Positions 1 through 9,700 are shown, counted from the stretch's first letter. The stretch: 64,000 nucleotides of DNA from Acidimicrobiaceae bacterium (GCA_016722025.1 JADKGZ010000003.1:62001-126000), one strand, 5' to 3'. A program made the numbers and translations. Notes: generated by a model from the sequence alone, not told the origin.

Positions 1-6
1 GACGTC

Positions 7-1440
7 GTGCAACGAGTCGGCGTGCGCGGCAACCCGATCACGCCAGCGATCGAGCTCAAGATGCCGGCTCAGGCAGTCGGGCGCAAGCTGACTGACGGGG
101 CAAGCGTCATCTTCTCCGCCGGCGATGAGCTCTTTGGTTTCAGCAGCATCGCAGCCATCGACCCCGACGCAGGCCTGGTCCAGCTCACCTGGAACGAGCG
201 GTGCCAGGAGCTCGGCATCCATCCGACCGCCGTCGTACTCAACGACTGGGTAGCGCCACGTCCGAAACCCGCAGCAGTCTCGGAACTGGCTGCAACGGTT
301 CTCGAAGGGGATGGGTCGGCCGCGCCGAACGAAGCCGCGATGGCGATTCTTCGCCGCATGCCACCGACGTTCGCGGGCGGGCATCAACTCCCCAACGGCG
401 GCTTCACCGACGACCTCGAGGAGATGCAGCAATGGGTGCTCCGTCTCGATGGCACCTACGTGGCCATCCAAGGCCCGCCAGGCACCGGCAAGACCTACAC
501 CGGAGCACATCTCATCCACTGCCTCGTCAAAGCCGGCAAGCGAGTCGGCATCACTGCGATGAGCCACCATGCCATCGACAACCTGCTCGAGGAAGTGGTC
601 GCCGTGTTCACGAAGGCCGGCGACCTTTCCCTGTTGCATGCGGTGCGCAAGGTCGACGGTTCGCACCCGCGGCCGCACCCCTCTGTCACCTACACCACCT
701 CCAACGACCCGTGTCGACGACCCGAGTTCAATGTGGTCGGAGGCACCACCTGGCTGTTCTCACGAGCCGAGATGCGCGCCACACCTGTCGACGTGCTGAT
801 CGTCGACGAGGCCGGTCAGCTTGCGCTGGCCGACGCGCTCGCCACTGCCGACGCGGCGCACGGCGTCGTGCTCTTGGGCGACCCGCTGCAGCTGGCCCAG
901 GTGTCGAAAGGCACGCATCCGAATGGGTCCGGTGCGAGCGTCCTCGAGCACGTGCTGGGCGAGCACGCCACGATGCCTGCCGACCGGGGGGTGTTCTTGT
1001 CGCAGACGCACCGCATGCACCCCGACGTCTGCGGGTTCATCTCCGACCACATCTACGACGGCCGGCTCACCTCCCACACCAGTTGCTCCGTCCAGAACAC
1101 CGGTGCGGGAACCGGGCTGCGGTGGCTGCAGTCCCAGCACGACGGGTGCTCCACCGAGTCGATGGCCGAGGCCGAACTCATCCGCGACGAGATCAGCCGA
1201 TTGATCGGCCTGCAGTGGATCGACGTGCATGGCGCCGAGCACCTGTTGGGAGTCGACGACTTCATGGTGGTCGCGCCCTACAACGACCAAGTCGGCCTGC
1301 TCCGCGGAGTGCTCGACGCATCGACCGTCACTGCCGGAGTCCGGGTCGTGTGCACCGAAACGCTCCTCGACAGCCGCGCCAAGACCACCGAGGAGATGGA
1401 GTTGATCTCCACCCTGTGCGCGTTCGTGGAGCGCTGCTGA
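7..1440 (+). CDS. Superfamily 1 (DNA2/UPF1-like) helicase, partial and missing final motifs
   Basis: ATP-dependent DNA or RNA helicase fragment. The reading frame is open to the window edge, so the N-terminal part, which in relatives often carries a RecB-like nuclease, may lie upstream. Visible are a Walker A GPPGTGKT near residues 156-163, a Walker B core VDEAGQ near 266-271, the GDPLQL motif, the QTHRMHP motif near 335 and the start of the C-terminal RecA fold (VAPYNDQVGLLRG). The next 30 residues do not resemble the expected helicase motifs V and VI, and the frame closes at 1440. The protein therefore lacks the arginine-finger region and is probably inactive: a 3' truncation or a recombined end. 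It is the first gene of the decayed left block. Family assignment is firm; its role in defence or repair is not. Confidence 0.75.
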   Translation: MQRVGVRGNPITPAIELKMPAQAVGRKLTDGASVIFSAGDELFGFSSIAAIDPDAGLVQLTWNERCQELGIHPTAVVLNDWVAPRPKPAAVSELAATVLEGDGSAAPNEAAMAILRRMPPTFAGGHQLPNGGFTDDLEEMQQWVLRLDGTYVAIQGPPGTGKTYTGAHLIHCLVKAGKRVGITAMSHHAIDNLLEEVVAVFTKAGDLSLLHAVRKVDGSHPRPHPSVTYTTSNDPCRRPEFNVVGGTTWLFSRAEMRATPVDVLIVDEAGQLALADALATADAAHGVVLLGDPLQLAQVSKGTHPNGSGASVLEHVLGEHATMPADRGVFLSQTHRMHPDVCGFISDHIYDGRLTSHTSCSVQNTGAGTGLRWLQSQHDGCSTESMAEAELIRDEISRLIGLQWIDVHGAEHLLGVDDFMVVAPYNDQVGLLRGVLDASTVTAGVRVVCTETLLDSRAKTTEEMELISTLCAFVERC

Positions 1441-1493
1441 CATGACCAGGACGATGTGCGCCAACTGCACCCCACTCGAAAGGACACCACTCG

Positions 1494-2003
1494 ATGGCGT
1501 TGCTCTATGACCCAGGAACGTTCAGGCCGGAGTCGACCACCGACTTCGACCAATCATCGTGGATGCTCACGTGGCGCGACGGGCCGTGGCACCTTCACGA
1601 CATCGAGCTCGGCAGCACCGTCTACCTCGTTCGGGCCGGCTCGACGCAGCGCATCGTGTGGGAGACACGGGTGACGCAGGCGTTCGGGGTTCCGTACGAG
1701 GCCATCGGCGACCTGGCCAACGAAGTGTTCCTTCGCTGGGGTCTCGTCATCGAGACGCCGCAGATGGCACAGGGCGGGTTCTGCATCGGATGGCGAGCCG
1801 AACCGATCGCGAGGCTCGATCGCGGCCCACAGCCCTTGCCCGAGCACTTCGTGGTGAACCCCGACGAAGCGCTCGATCTCGATGGCTTCCAGCAGAGCGC
1901 CCACATGTCGGCCGCCTTTCGACGCCAGTGGGGTTTGCCGGAGGACCCCGACGTTTTCTGCACCGGACGACCCCCAATGGGATGGTTCGGCCCATCACGG
2001 TGA
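1494..2003 (+). CDS. Hypothetical protein, PUA/EVE-like domain suspected
   Basis: A 169-residue protein starting at ATG 1494, with an AAAGGA ribosome-binding site about nine bases upstream. Residues 20-60 carry the pattern of a small beta barrel (WHLHDIELGSTVYLVRAG, then IVWETRVTQAF). This recalls EVE/PUA-like domains that read modified nucleotides and often accompany restriction or helicase genes. No catalytic motif or membrane segment is visible. It lies 53 bases after the truncated helicase on the same strand, so the two may once have formed one unit. The PUA-like reading is an inference from pattern only. Confidence 0.5.
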   Translation: MALLYDPGTFRPESTTDFDQSSWMLTWRDGPWHLHDIELGSTVYLVRAGSTQRIVWETRVTQAFGVPYEAIGDLANEVFLRWGLVIETPQMAQGGFCIGWRAEPIARLDRGPQPLPEHFVVNPDEALDLDGFQQSAHMSAAFRRQWGLPEDPDVFCTGRPPMGWFGPSR

Positions 2004-2123
2004 GCAGCGGCACGAGCGACTACCGAGCAGCCTGGTGGGGGTGCGGGGCTCTCGACCAGTGCTTCAAGGGCGCAGCCAAGCCCATCGTGCCGTGGCCCTC
2101 TGCCGCGCAAGGGAGAACCACGA

Positions 2124-2683
2124 ATGGCAGTCACCACGGTCCACCATCTCCTGACAGCGCCTCCCCGGCTGCACGAGGTGGACCCGCGCACCCTGTAAGC
2201 GAGTCAACCGTGTGTCCTTCGCACGCACACGGGCTACTACCTCACCGGCGAATGGGAACTCACCGGGCACACATCGGCTGACATGCACTCGTCCGCGAAC
2301 CGTTACCCCACCTTCGCCGAACACAGAGGCCAACTCGTCATCATCACCGGGCAAATCGTTCGCTCGCCGCGCTCATCCGTGGCCAACCCGTGCTGGCTCG
2401 AATCGTCGCAATCGACCCGCAGCCCGTGTCGATCACCCCGCAACTCGCACTCGCGGACGACGCCGACAACACCAGCCAGAACGTCGATCTGCTCACCGAG
2501 CGCACACTCGCCGGCCAGCGCATCACCGTGGCCACGGCGCTTGTCGCCACGGAGATCCTCGAACGAGTGGGGCTGACTCCTCCCGAAGTGGCCGACCGCC
2601 TGCGCCACGCTGGGCTCCACCCACTCGACCGATCACACCGCTGCAGACAAGTGATCACTCTGGGTTCACGCGTGACCGACTGA
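2124..2683 (+). pseudogene. Decayed protein-coding gene of unknown function
   Basis: An open frame starts at ATG 2124 (MAVTTVHHLLTAPPRLHEVD), hits TAA at 2196-2198, continues in the same frame as THTGYYLTGEWELTGHTSAD, and then shifts near 2352-2362 into another frame (SLAALIRGQPVLARIVAIDP) that ends at 2683. The pieces read as one protein of about 185 residues broken by one stop and one frameshift. I do not recognise the family. The intact frame would be soluble, with no signal peptide. It adds to the picture of decay in the left block. The preceding 120 bases (2004-2123) contain nothing I recognise. Confidence 0.6.
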
Positions 2684-2832
2684 ACTCAGCAACCACCGGC
2701 GCGCGACCGCTGATGGGCCGCGTCCGGCAAGGTCGGTTGGCGTCGGGCCCGGATGTGGCGGCTCGCGGGCCCGGCGTCGCGGGCCGCCCCGGCGACGGCG
2801 TCTGGAGGTCCACGGGTGAGCTTCCGCTCACA

Positions 2833-3180
2833 TCACCGCGTGTACCGATCGGTGGTGTCCGTGAACGATTGCTTCCATCGCCATTGGTCCATGACGTACA
2901 TCGCGAACTCGTCTTCAGTGAGTTCCAAGGTGTCGTCGACGGACATTTCGGCCATGGTGAGGATGCGGTTGTAGTCGTCGGTGTGGTCTTCGGGTTCGGG
3001 TAGCCCGATGTACTGATCGACGGTCCTGCCTCGCCCGAGATCGCGGACTCGGCGTTCGAGTTCGGCCTTCAGGCGACTCCAGTATCCTTCGAGGGCCTGT
3101 TCGAAGACTTCTCGGTGGCTGTCCCGATTGGTTCGTACGCGGGCGAGGAAGTCGTCGGTCGTGACTGTCACTGTGCGCAT
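2833..3180 (-). CDS. Small hypothetical protein downstream of phosphatase
   Basis: A 115-residue acidic soluble protein starting MRTVTVTTDDFLARVRTNRD. The ATG at 3180 is preceded by AAGGAG at a good distance, which fixes the start; the frame is open upstream but lacks such a site. Much of the protein is predicted helix (residues 10-45, EVFEQALEGYWSRLKAELER). The acidic C-terminal part ends in an aromatic patch (YVMDQWRWKQ). It begins 20 bases after the stop of the phosphatase gene and almost certainly shares its transcript. No family recognised. Confidence 0.7.
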   Translation of the reverse strand: MRTVTVTTDDFLARVRTNRDSHREVFEQALEGYWSRLKAELERRVRDLGRGRTVDQYIGLPEPEDHTDDYNRILTMAEMSVDDTLELTEDEFAMYVMDQWRWKQSFTDTTDRYTR

Positions 3181-3199
3181 TGCGGTGCTCCTTGTTGGT

Positions 3200-3772
3200 T
3201 CAGCTGGCTTGTGCGGTTCGGATGCTGCGGATGATTCGGACGACGTCGATCCAGTTGTCGCGCCGCCAAGCGGCGAGCCGGCGCTCGGCGCGGCGCCGCT
3301 GCGCTTGGGGGGTGTGCTGGCATCTGTGGTGCCAGTCGAGCGCGTCTTCGGCATATCCCAATCCCGCGATCGGGCGGGCGGATCGGATCGCTGAGATGGC
3401 CTCGATCGGGTCCCACGCGATCGCCAGCAGTGCGGCGTAGGCGAGCGACGGTCCGCGGTTGATGCCCATGTGGCAATGCACGAGCACCTTCGCGTTGGAG
3501 GCGTTCAGCGCCTTCACGATGAACTCGACGCCGTCGTTGAACCACTCGTCTGGCATCGCCTCGCCGTGGTCATCCACGCCGTTGTGCAGGTACCGGATTT
3601 CGGGAGCCCATTGGGCAACGAACTCGGCGTCGCTCCACTCCAGCCGGTTGTCGACCACGTGTGTGATGCCGAGTTCCTGCCACTTCTTCAGGTCGCGGCG
3701 TGCGGCGGCGGTGCTTTCGGGGAGGTCACCACCCGTAGCCAGGTTGTCTGTGATGAAACTGAGATTGACCAC
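3200..3772 (-). CDS. Dual-specificity/tyrosine phosphatase-like protein
   Basis: A 190-residue cysteine-dependent phosphatase. The catalytic P-loop HCHMGINRGPS matches HCX5R(S/T), with Cys and Arg both present. An upstream acidic stretch (DDHGEAMPDEW) sits where the general-acid Asp loop is expected. Length suits the atypical dual-specificity family found in phages and plasmids. The product is cytoplasmic, with no signal peptide. The C-terminal 40 residues are Arg-rich (QAQRRRAERRL), perhaps nucleic-acid binding. It is the first gene of a two-gene minus-strand unit with the 115-residue protein. The substrate cannot be told from sequence. The 180 bases upstream (3773-3952), shared with the divergent sigma-like gene, should hold both promoters; I see no clear site. 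Confidence 0.8.
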   Translation of the reverse strand: MVNLSFITDNLATGGDLPESTAAARRDLKKWQELGITHVVDNRLEWSDAEFVAQWAPEIRYLHNGVDDHGEAMPDEWFNDGVEFIVKALNASNAKVLVHCHMGINRGPSLAYAALLAIAWDPIEAISAIRSARPIAGLGYAEDALDWHHRCQHTPQAQRRRAERRLAAWRRDNWIDVVRIIRSIRTAQAS

Positions 3773-3952
3773 GTCTACTCCTTCGTGATGTGCGCTGTCA
3801 CCAAGTAGGAGTCAGCGTCTCGAAGGTTTCTCATTGCCAAGCCCACGCCGTTCCGAGGCGGTGGCGCTCAGCGTCCGAAGGCGCGGGTCGATGCCCGCGA
3901 CGCTTGCCGGGAACGGTGAGGCAAGTCGTTTAGGCTTCCGTTCGGGGCAGCG

Positions 3953-4543
3953 ATGGACTTGACGACCGCACAGCTGAAGCAGTTCGAGGTTGCGGCCCGC
4001 AAGGCTGCCGGACGTGTTTCCAATGACGATCAGGTAGTTGGTGAGGCAGCGGGTCATGCCGTCGTCCAGCTGCAGAAGCATTGGGAGCAGGTCTCGACCG
4101 GCTCCCAAGAGCGACTCAATTGGGTTGGCGTGGTGGCTACGAACTATGCGAGAAGGCTCGGAGGGAAGCTCCATCGCGATCTTCCGATGGGCAAGGCGGG
4201 AAGCGAGCCACCCCCGATGCACGACGAGGACGACGACAACCGCGTTGCCTTTGTAATTGCTGAGATGCACCGTGGCGCCGGCAGCCTCGGTTCGTTCGTG
4301 GCCCTCAAGGTCGACCTCGAAAGTCGGTGGGGGCTACTCGGTGGTGAGGCGCGATCACTACTACACGCCAAGTACGTCGAGGGATTGAGCACGAAGGCGA
4401 TCGCCGCGGAACGCGGCAAGGACGAGAGCCCGGGCACGATCGACAACAAGCTGACAGCTGCTAAGCGGGCAGCGAGACTGGTGCTACAAGACCTCTTCGA
4501 CGCCCTACGCGGGTTCGAGGATGACAGTTCGGAAGTGAGCTGA
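3953..4543 (+). CDS. Sigma-70-like protein
   Basis: A 196-residue protein resembling an ECF-like sigma factor. Residues 20-65 could correspond to region 2, with a Trp/Gln-containing helix. Residues about 140-185 (SLLHAKYVEGLSTKAIAAER, then a Thr-Ile-Asp-Asn helix) look like a region 4 helix-turn-helix in which a 'GLSTKAIA' turn replaces the usual 'GLSYEEIA'. There is an Asp-rich linker at about 84-92. Two bases separate its stop from the ATG of the broken EVE-domain gene, so the pair was probably co-transcribed. No anti-sigma gene is adjacent. The family call is moderate and it could be a diverged, element-borne regulator. Confidence 0.6.
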   Translation: MDLTTAQLKQFEVAARKAAGRVSNDDQVVGEAAGHAVVQLQKHWEQVSTGSQERLNWVGVVATNYARRLGGKLHRDLPMGKAGSEPPPMHDEDDDNRVAFVIAEMHRGAGSLGSFVALKVDLESRWGLLGGEARSLLHAKYVEGLSTKAIAAERGKDESPGTIDNKLTAAKRAARLVLQDLFDALRGFEDDSSEVS

Positions 4544-4544
4544 G

Positions 4545-4965
4545 ATGTCGAACTGGCTGTTTCAGGGCAACCCCAAGCGGTATCCCGTCCTCGACCACCT
4601 GCTGGACGGTGAGATGGACGTCGACTGGTCCGTCACGAGGCACCTCGACGAAATCTCGGGCGGCGACAATGCCGCCCTCTGGGTCAGCGGGAAGCGAGCG
4701 GGTGTGTACTGCGACGGGCTACGTCATGGACAGCCCGTACATCGGGCGTGCAGATGACGAATGGATTGAGCCGGCCGATCGCGGCAAAGAACTGAACTTT
4801 TGCCCAATCTAATGGACCGAGAACCGCGTCGATCGACCGATACTCAAGGGTGATCTGCTCGCCGCTGGAGGGTTCGAACAGGCGCGGATAATCCGGCAGC
4901 CGTGGGCGGGCAACCCGCTGAAGCTAACCAATGCGGAGTGGCGCGTCATCGAACGCTTGGGCTGA
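4545..4965 (+). pseudogene. EVE-domain protein, frameshifted and with internal stop
   Basis: The N-terminal 55 residues (MSNWLFQGNPKRYPVLDHLL, then WSVTRHLDEI and NAALWVSGKRAGVY) are a typical EVE domain, a PUA-like fold that binds modified bases and is common beside restriction systems. Near 4707 the frame shifts by one, after which the expected ATGYVMDSPYIG continues. TAA at 4810-4812 interrupts this frame, and homology resumes (WTENRVDRPILKGDLL) to a TGA at 4963-4965. About 140 residues of EVE domain can be rebuilt from the three pieces. Two independent lesions argue for a true pseudogene. An IS256 fragment abuts its 3' side. Confidence 0.75.
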
Positions 4966-4984
4966 CAGCCAGGACAGCGTCCCG

Positions 4985-5340
4985 GGGATCGGGATCTTCA
5001 ACTCGATGTCACCGGCCTGTGTTGACAACAGGCGCGTGCGGTGGCCGTTGCGTTCGTTCGTGCGGGCATCGGTGCGTTCGTATCGGCCGGCGCCGATCGT
5101 CTCGGTTGCTTCGAGCTCGATCAGCTCTTGCATCACGAGACGCACCGCGTCGCGAATCAGGTTCACTCCATCGCCGGCGCGGAGCGCGTCGAGAAGTTCG
5201 GGCAGGGGAGACTCATCCAGAGCCATCGGTGTGTTCTCCTTCGTGGGTTCTTGGAGGAACACACCAAGAATCACGCCGATGGCTCACCTCACGGTGGACC
5301 CACCAAAACCCACCACGCCAAGGGACTCATACCGCCATGG
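4985..5340 (-). mobile_element. IS256-family insertion sequence remnant (5' end only)
   Basis: The minus strand carries the N-terminal quarter of an IS256/Mutator-type transposase (ATG at 5226). The family-typical segment EATETIGAGRYERTDARTNE is followed by RNGHRTRLLSTQAGDIELKIP. Homology breaks after that point, close to 4985, where the sequence joins the tail of the EVE pseudogene. The catalytic DDE domain is absent, so the copy is dead. The GT-rich stretch at about 5300-5325 on the minus strand may be the outer terminal repeat; the other end is deleted. Confidence 0.75.
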
Positions 5341-5386
5341 CGGCTGCCATCACTACTTGAGCGACACATCACTAGGGTGTCGATTT

Positions 5387-6101
5387 GTGTCTCGGTCGCC
5401 TCTCTCTCTTACTCAACTACTGGTCGCCTCGGCCGTCCTGACTACAGGCGCGTGCTCGACTTCCACGTCGACTCGGGACGCGTTGGCACCAGCAACGACT
5501 GGACCAAACGCTGCGTCTACTTCGCAGCTGCCTGACTCACCGCCTGTTGCGTCGAGTACTGAAACCCCGACGATTCCCACTTTAGTGGTCACATCGGAAG
5601 TGGACTCTGGCAGCGGGAGCGTAGGGGTCGATCTCGTCGAGCCTCATAATGATGTGCGTCTCTGCGACGTATTCGACAGCAATGCCCTTGCCCGGAGTGT
5701 TGGGGGCGGGGATCCAGGCTCACTTCCTGGTCCAGACGCTGCAATGATCGAGGAGCAGATGTCCAACGGCATCTTCCCTTCGGTTGGCGAATGCATCGTT
5801 CCGCTCGCCGAGTCGATCAGCATTTTCGTCAAGGTCGGTGACTACCTCACGGATCAGCAGGCAAGCGACAACTTCTGATGAGATCGTTGCGACTGTCGGC
5901 GGCGCTGTGAGTTCGGTCGGCGTCGGCCGGTACGTGCTAACCCAGTACTCGGTGGTGGGTTACACCGGTCGCTACACAGTGGTCTGCGCGAAGCGAGACC
6001 TTAGTTTCAACCCAGCTGACACGTCCCTGGGCAGCCCACAAGCCGGAGCGTGCGAGGTCGCAGTGAAGGAGCTGATAGCGGTCGTCGAGGCGTCGAAGTG
6101 A
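5387..6101 (+). pseudogene. Putative secreted lipoprotein, frameshifted
   Basis: From GTG 5387 the frame encodes a short hydrophobic signal with a lipobox-like end (LLVASAVLTTGAC), a Ser/Thr/Pro-rich linker and a folded part (IVPLAESISIFVKVGDYLTD), closing at 5878. A second frame picks up at once near 5868 (SDEIVATVGGAVSSVGVGRY, then a Tyr-rich stretch, VVCAKRD, and a stop at 6101). Joining them by one base gives a coherent lipoprotein of about 235 residues with paired cysteines (ECIV, VVCAK, GACEV). The lesion may be a real mutation or a sequencing error. No good ribosome-binding site is visible, and the start is uncertain. Family unknown. It lies directly beyond the IS256 end. Confidence 0.5.
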
Positions 6102-6395
6102 TGCCGTGGGTGAACGAGTGCTGACCAGGAGGAGCCCTTCCGACTGGCGACGCGGCTAGCTCGGAGACATACCACTGGCAAATGGAATTCCTGAGATTCG
6201 GACAGCGGCCACGCAGTGAACGGCCGGCGGTCGGCGTGAGGCTTCGCGCCACGGTCCACTCGATGACCGACCTACGCTGTGTTCACATACCTCGTAGCAC
6301 ACGTCTTCTTGCTGGAACCTCAAGGGTGAGTCCCGTCACGTGGTGTAGGAGGCGTCGGGGTGATGGTGGTCATCGTGCGATTGATGACCGCCGAT
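6102..6395. other. Gene-free stretch, nothing recognised
   Basis: Between the broken lipoprotein gene and the IS3 fragment I find no open frame with convincing coding character, no tRNA and no strong hairpin. It is probably degenerate element DNA. Confidence 0.4.
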
Positions 6396-6510
6396 CTCGT
6401 CACCGATGCGTTGGAGATGGCGACCCTCGCGTCGCCGCCAACTCGTTCGCGGGTGATCGCGTACTCGATGTCGGCAGTCAACACACGTCGGTCACCTACG
6501 AGGCGCCGTC
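6396..6510 (+). pseudogene. IS3-family transposase OrfB remnant
   Basis: Two short matches to the integrase-core domain of IS3-family transposases lie in different frames. DLVTDALEMA is at 6396-6425, the conserved helix before the second catalytic Asp. GSQHTSVTYE is at 6473-6502, the segment after that Asp, usually seen as GSQYTSVTF. The order and spacing are right for OrfB with a frameshift and mutations between. Nothing recognisable remains of the rest of the element, so this is a degraded scrap. Confidence 0.55.
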
Positions 6511-6652
6511 AGCTGACGTCAATCTCAGCCAAGATGTTGGCCAAGAAATTCGGCGAGAAACGGCGTCACGAGCCGATACCCGGCGGACTGACCCGTCACA
6601 TAACCCCTACTAGAGGGCACTATTTATCACGAGGCGGACGACCCAGATCAGA

Positions 6653-6697
6653 CTTGTAATGCGTAGGTCAAGGGTTCGATTCCCTTACCCGGCTCCA
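6653..6697 (+). tRNA. 3' half of tRNA-Thr (TGT), attachment-site scar
   Basis: The sequence from the anticodon loop (CTTGTAA, anticodon TGT) through a complete T arm (GGTTCGATTCC) to the acceptor 3' strand ACCCGGC, discriminator T and encoded CCA (6695-6697) is a perfect 3' tRNA half. Upstream there is no D arm and no GCCGGGT acceptor partner, and the bases before the loop do not pair with TGCGT after it. The full tRNA is therefore not encoded here. This fits an att repeat left by an element integrated in a tRNA-Thr gene, with the repeat starting about at the anticodon. Confidence 0.8.
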
Positions 6698-6727
6698 CGT
6701 GCTCGTCGCGATGAGAGTCGCCATCAC

Positions 6728-9700
6728 CTACGCACCCTCGACTGCAAGGGCGCGGTTGGAGGCGAGCAGTTCGCGACGCAGTGCCACCAACTTCGCCGCT
6801 GGTTCGGCGGCAGCCCACGAATCGGCGGCCAGTGCTCGTTCGTAGCTCTCCCACTCGCCGCGCACGCCGGCCAGATCGCCACGCCGGGCGTGGGCGCGCA
6901 TGCGCAACGAGATCAGTTCTTCGTGGCCGCTGAGCACCTTCAGGCCTTGGCCGGTGGCCCAGAACACGCCGTCGACATCGCCGAGCAACAGGTAGTGGTT
7001 TGCCAACTCGGTGGCGGCGGCGGTGGCCAGCAGCACCAGCGACGACGTGATGCCTTCCGCATCGGGCCACAGGTAGCCGGTGCCGGCCAACGGCATGCCG
7101 GCCAACAGATCCACACCCGGACGCAGCACCTCGATCGCATCCAACGAGCGCAACCCGCGAGATCGTTCGAGGCGCGCAGCCAGCAGCTCCGCATCGGTGA
7201 CGACCTGCCGGTGCAACGGCAGCTCCTCGGTGAGCGTGCGTGCGATCCACTCCTCGCCCGCCGCCGGCAAGATGGCACGCGCCAGCGCCCGCCGCGCATC
7301 GCTGACCACGTTCGCAAAGGTGGCATCACGCACGTCGAGATCCCACAACGCCGTGCGCGCCGCACCACGGGTCGGGCGCTCGCGGTGCAGACCGAGCCAC
7401 ACGATCAGCTCCGTGGCCTTCGAGCGCTCGCACTCCACGATCACGTCGCCACTCGAGACCACCTGCACCTGCCCGAACAGCCGCACCAGCAACGCCCATT
7501 CCGGCTCGCCGGCCTCAGCCGCCTGCGCCGCCGGAGCCGCCGCGGCCACAACGACGGTTGGAGCGGACACCGGCGAATCGATGATCAACGAGTCGTCGCT
7601 GGTCGCGAGCAGCGCCGCAACGGCAGCAACATCCTGCTCGCTGAGCCCCACCGGTTGCACCCGCAGACCGAGTGGCTCGAGCACGTGGTGACCGTCCGCG
7701 AACACGAGTCGCCACGATCCGTCGTCCGGCGCTCGCCACGGCCATGTCGGTGACCACCGCCATGCCGCGGCCACCGGCAGCGGCCGCCCGCAGATCCTGA
7801 TGCAGCACTGCGGCGGCATGGTCGTCGTGCACCCCGTCGCCTGCCACCCGGTGGGGGCCTTCCGCGCCCACGATCGCGGGCTCCCACGCCTCACCCCCGG
7901 CGCCCGCCACCCGCAGGTTGAAGGTGGTTGCTCCGCGGGCCAGGTGACCGGTGCTGCCCAGGGCCAGCACCGCGGCATCGAGCGCGGCATCCAACGACTC
8001 GGCCCGCTCGATGTTGGCCGAGCCGAGATCGATGCCGTCGAGACCGACGGTGAACACCCGAGCCGCGTCGATGAACGGCGAGACCGCCAGCGAGGCGGCA
8101 ATGCTGCGCAGCACTCTGCGGGCATGAGGCGAGTGCACGGTGAGGGTGCCGACCGCCTCCACGTCGACGAACAGCTCACCACCCTCGGCGACTCCGCCGA
8201 GATGCACCATTGCCGGGCACGGTTGCGCACAAAGCCGCGCCCGCTGAGCGAGTGCCGCCAACGAGGTGGTGCCGGACAGGCGCCACGTGTTCGCGTGCGG
8301 GTCCAGCTTCCAGGCAGCGTCGTCGGGGGCGGCGCTACCACGCAGGAAGAGGCACACCTCGCCCGTGTCGTACAGCAGAGCCGCCGAGACCGACGACGCC
8401 TGGGAAGCCAGCGAGGGTGCAACGGAGCGCAACGCAAGATCGAGCCGGGCCAGCCGCTCGGATGCGTCGAGCGACCTCAGCAGCACTTCGGTGTGCGCGT
8501 GCTCTGGCAACGGCCGCGCCAACCGCGCACCGACGGTGGAGGCGCGCAGTTGCCGGCGCCGACGAGTCTCCAACAAGCCGACGGCCCCCGCCGACAACAT
8601 CAGCGCCGCGCCGAGCCCGGCGGCGTACGACAGCACCCCACTTGGACGAGCGTCAGCAGCGCGAGCCGGCACGTTGGCTGACGGCGTGCGGTTGCTCGGC
8701 ACTCCTCGCGGCACTGGACTCGGCTCAAGGTCGACAGGCACGACAGGCACGACAGGCACGACGACCGGTACGACCGCAGTCGCGTCGCTGCCCGCGGGAT
8801 CTGCAACTGCTCGCAACCGCACATCCGGCAGGGCAACCTCGTGTTCGATCGGCGGCGTGTCGCTGAGTCGATCGGTGGGTGGCGCGTCGACGCTCGCTGC
8901 TTCTGTGAGCGGCGAATCGGTGAGCACCACCAGCTCGCCGGGAACGATCAGCGCCGGCTCGCGATGGCCGAGCAACGGGTGGTTGTACGACACCAGCTCC
9001 AGGGTGTAGTCGAGCACCTCGGCCGGGGTGGCCTGACGCGCCAGCGCCGTGCTGAGGTGATCGTCTGCGATCTCCCAGTACGAATCGCCGGCGATCACCA
9101 CGTGAGCCGGGCCGAGCGGCGTCGGCACTGCTTGTTCCTGCGGCAGCACCACTTCCATGCCCGCGGGGAACACGCCACCCTGCCACTGCTGGCCCCCCGG
9201 CCCGAAGCGGCCCGCGTTCAGCTCGATGATCCGATCTCGAAGCTCGGGCCGACCGATGACCGCTGCCAGTGAGTACGGGGTCTCGCGACCGGTGGCACGA
9301 TGAACTGGTGTGGCAGTGGTGTGCGATGCGCCGACGGACGCGACACCGGGAGATGCGCCCACCGACGCCACCATGACGGCTGGCATCGACGGCAACACCG
9401 ACGCCCGCACCAGCGGCACGACGCTGCCGAAGGTTGCCGTGGCCGACACCGACGACAGCGCGATGAACCGCACCACGCCTCGAATCAGGCCGGAAGGCCC
9501 GGGAGGCAACGGGGCCAGGCGCACACCGGGCCCACCGAACCGCCATGCGATCACGTGCCACAGCTCCGCAATCGCAGTGACCGCGAACCACAGCCAGAGC
9601 AGCGCGAACACGGCCGCGCCGATGCGAACCACCAGATCGCTGCTCAGCTGCCGGCTGCGCCACGCGTTGCCCACTTCGTCGGCCCCCGGAACCGGTGAGC

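Larger units (their letters stand above)
1..6697. mobile_element. Decayed integrated element (genomic island), right part
   Basis: This block holds only accessory or broken genes: a helicase fragment, EVE/PUA-type proteins, a phosphatase, transposase fragments and pseudogenes. It ends exactly in a 3' tRNA-Thr half that lacks its 5' half. Known biology: integrases that target tRNA genes regenerate the tRNA at one end of the element and leave a 3' copy at the other. From this I infer that the window starts inside such an element and that 6697 is its far boundary. No integrase is visible, and the intact tRNA would lie left of the window. The neighbouring Tad operon starts 30 bases further on, in orderly chromosomal DNA. 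Confidence 0.6.
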
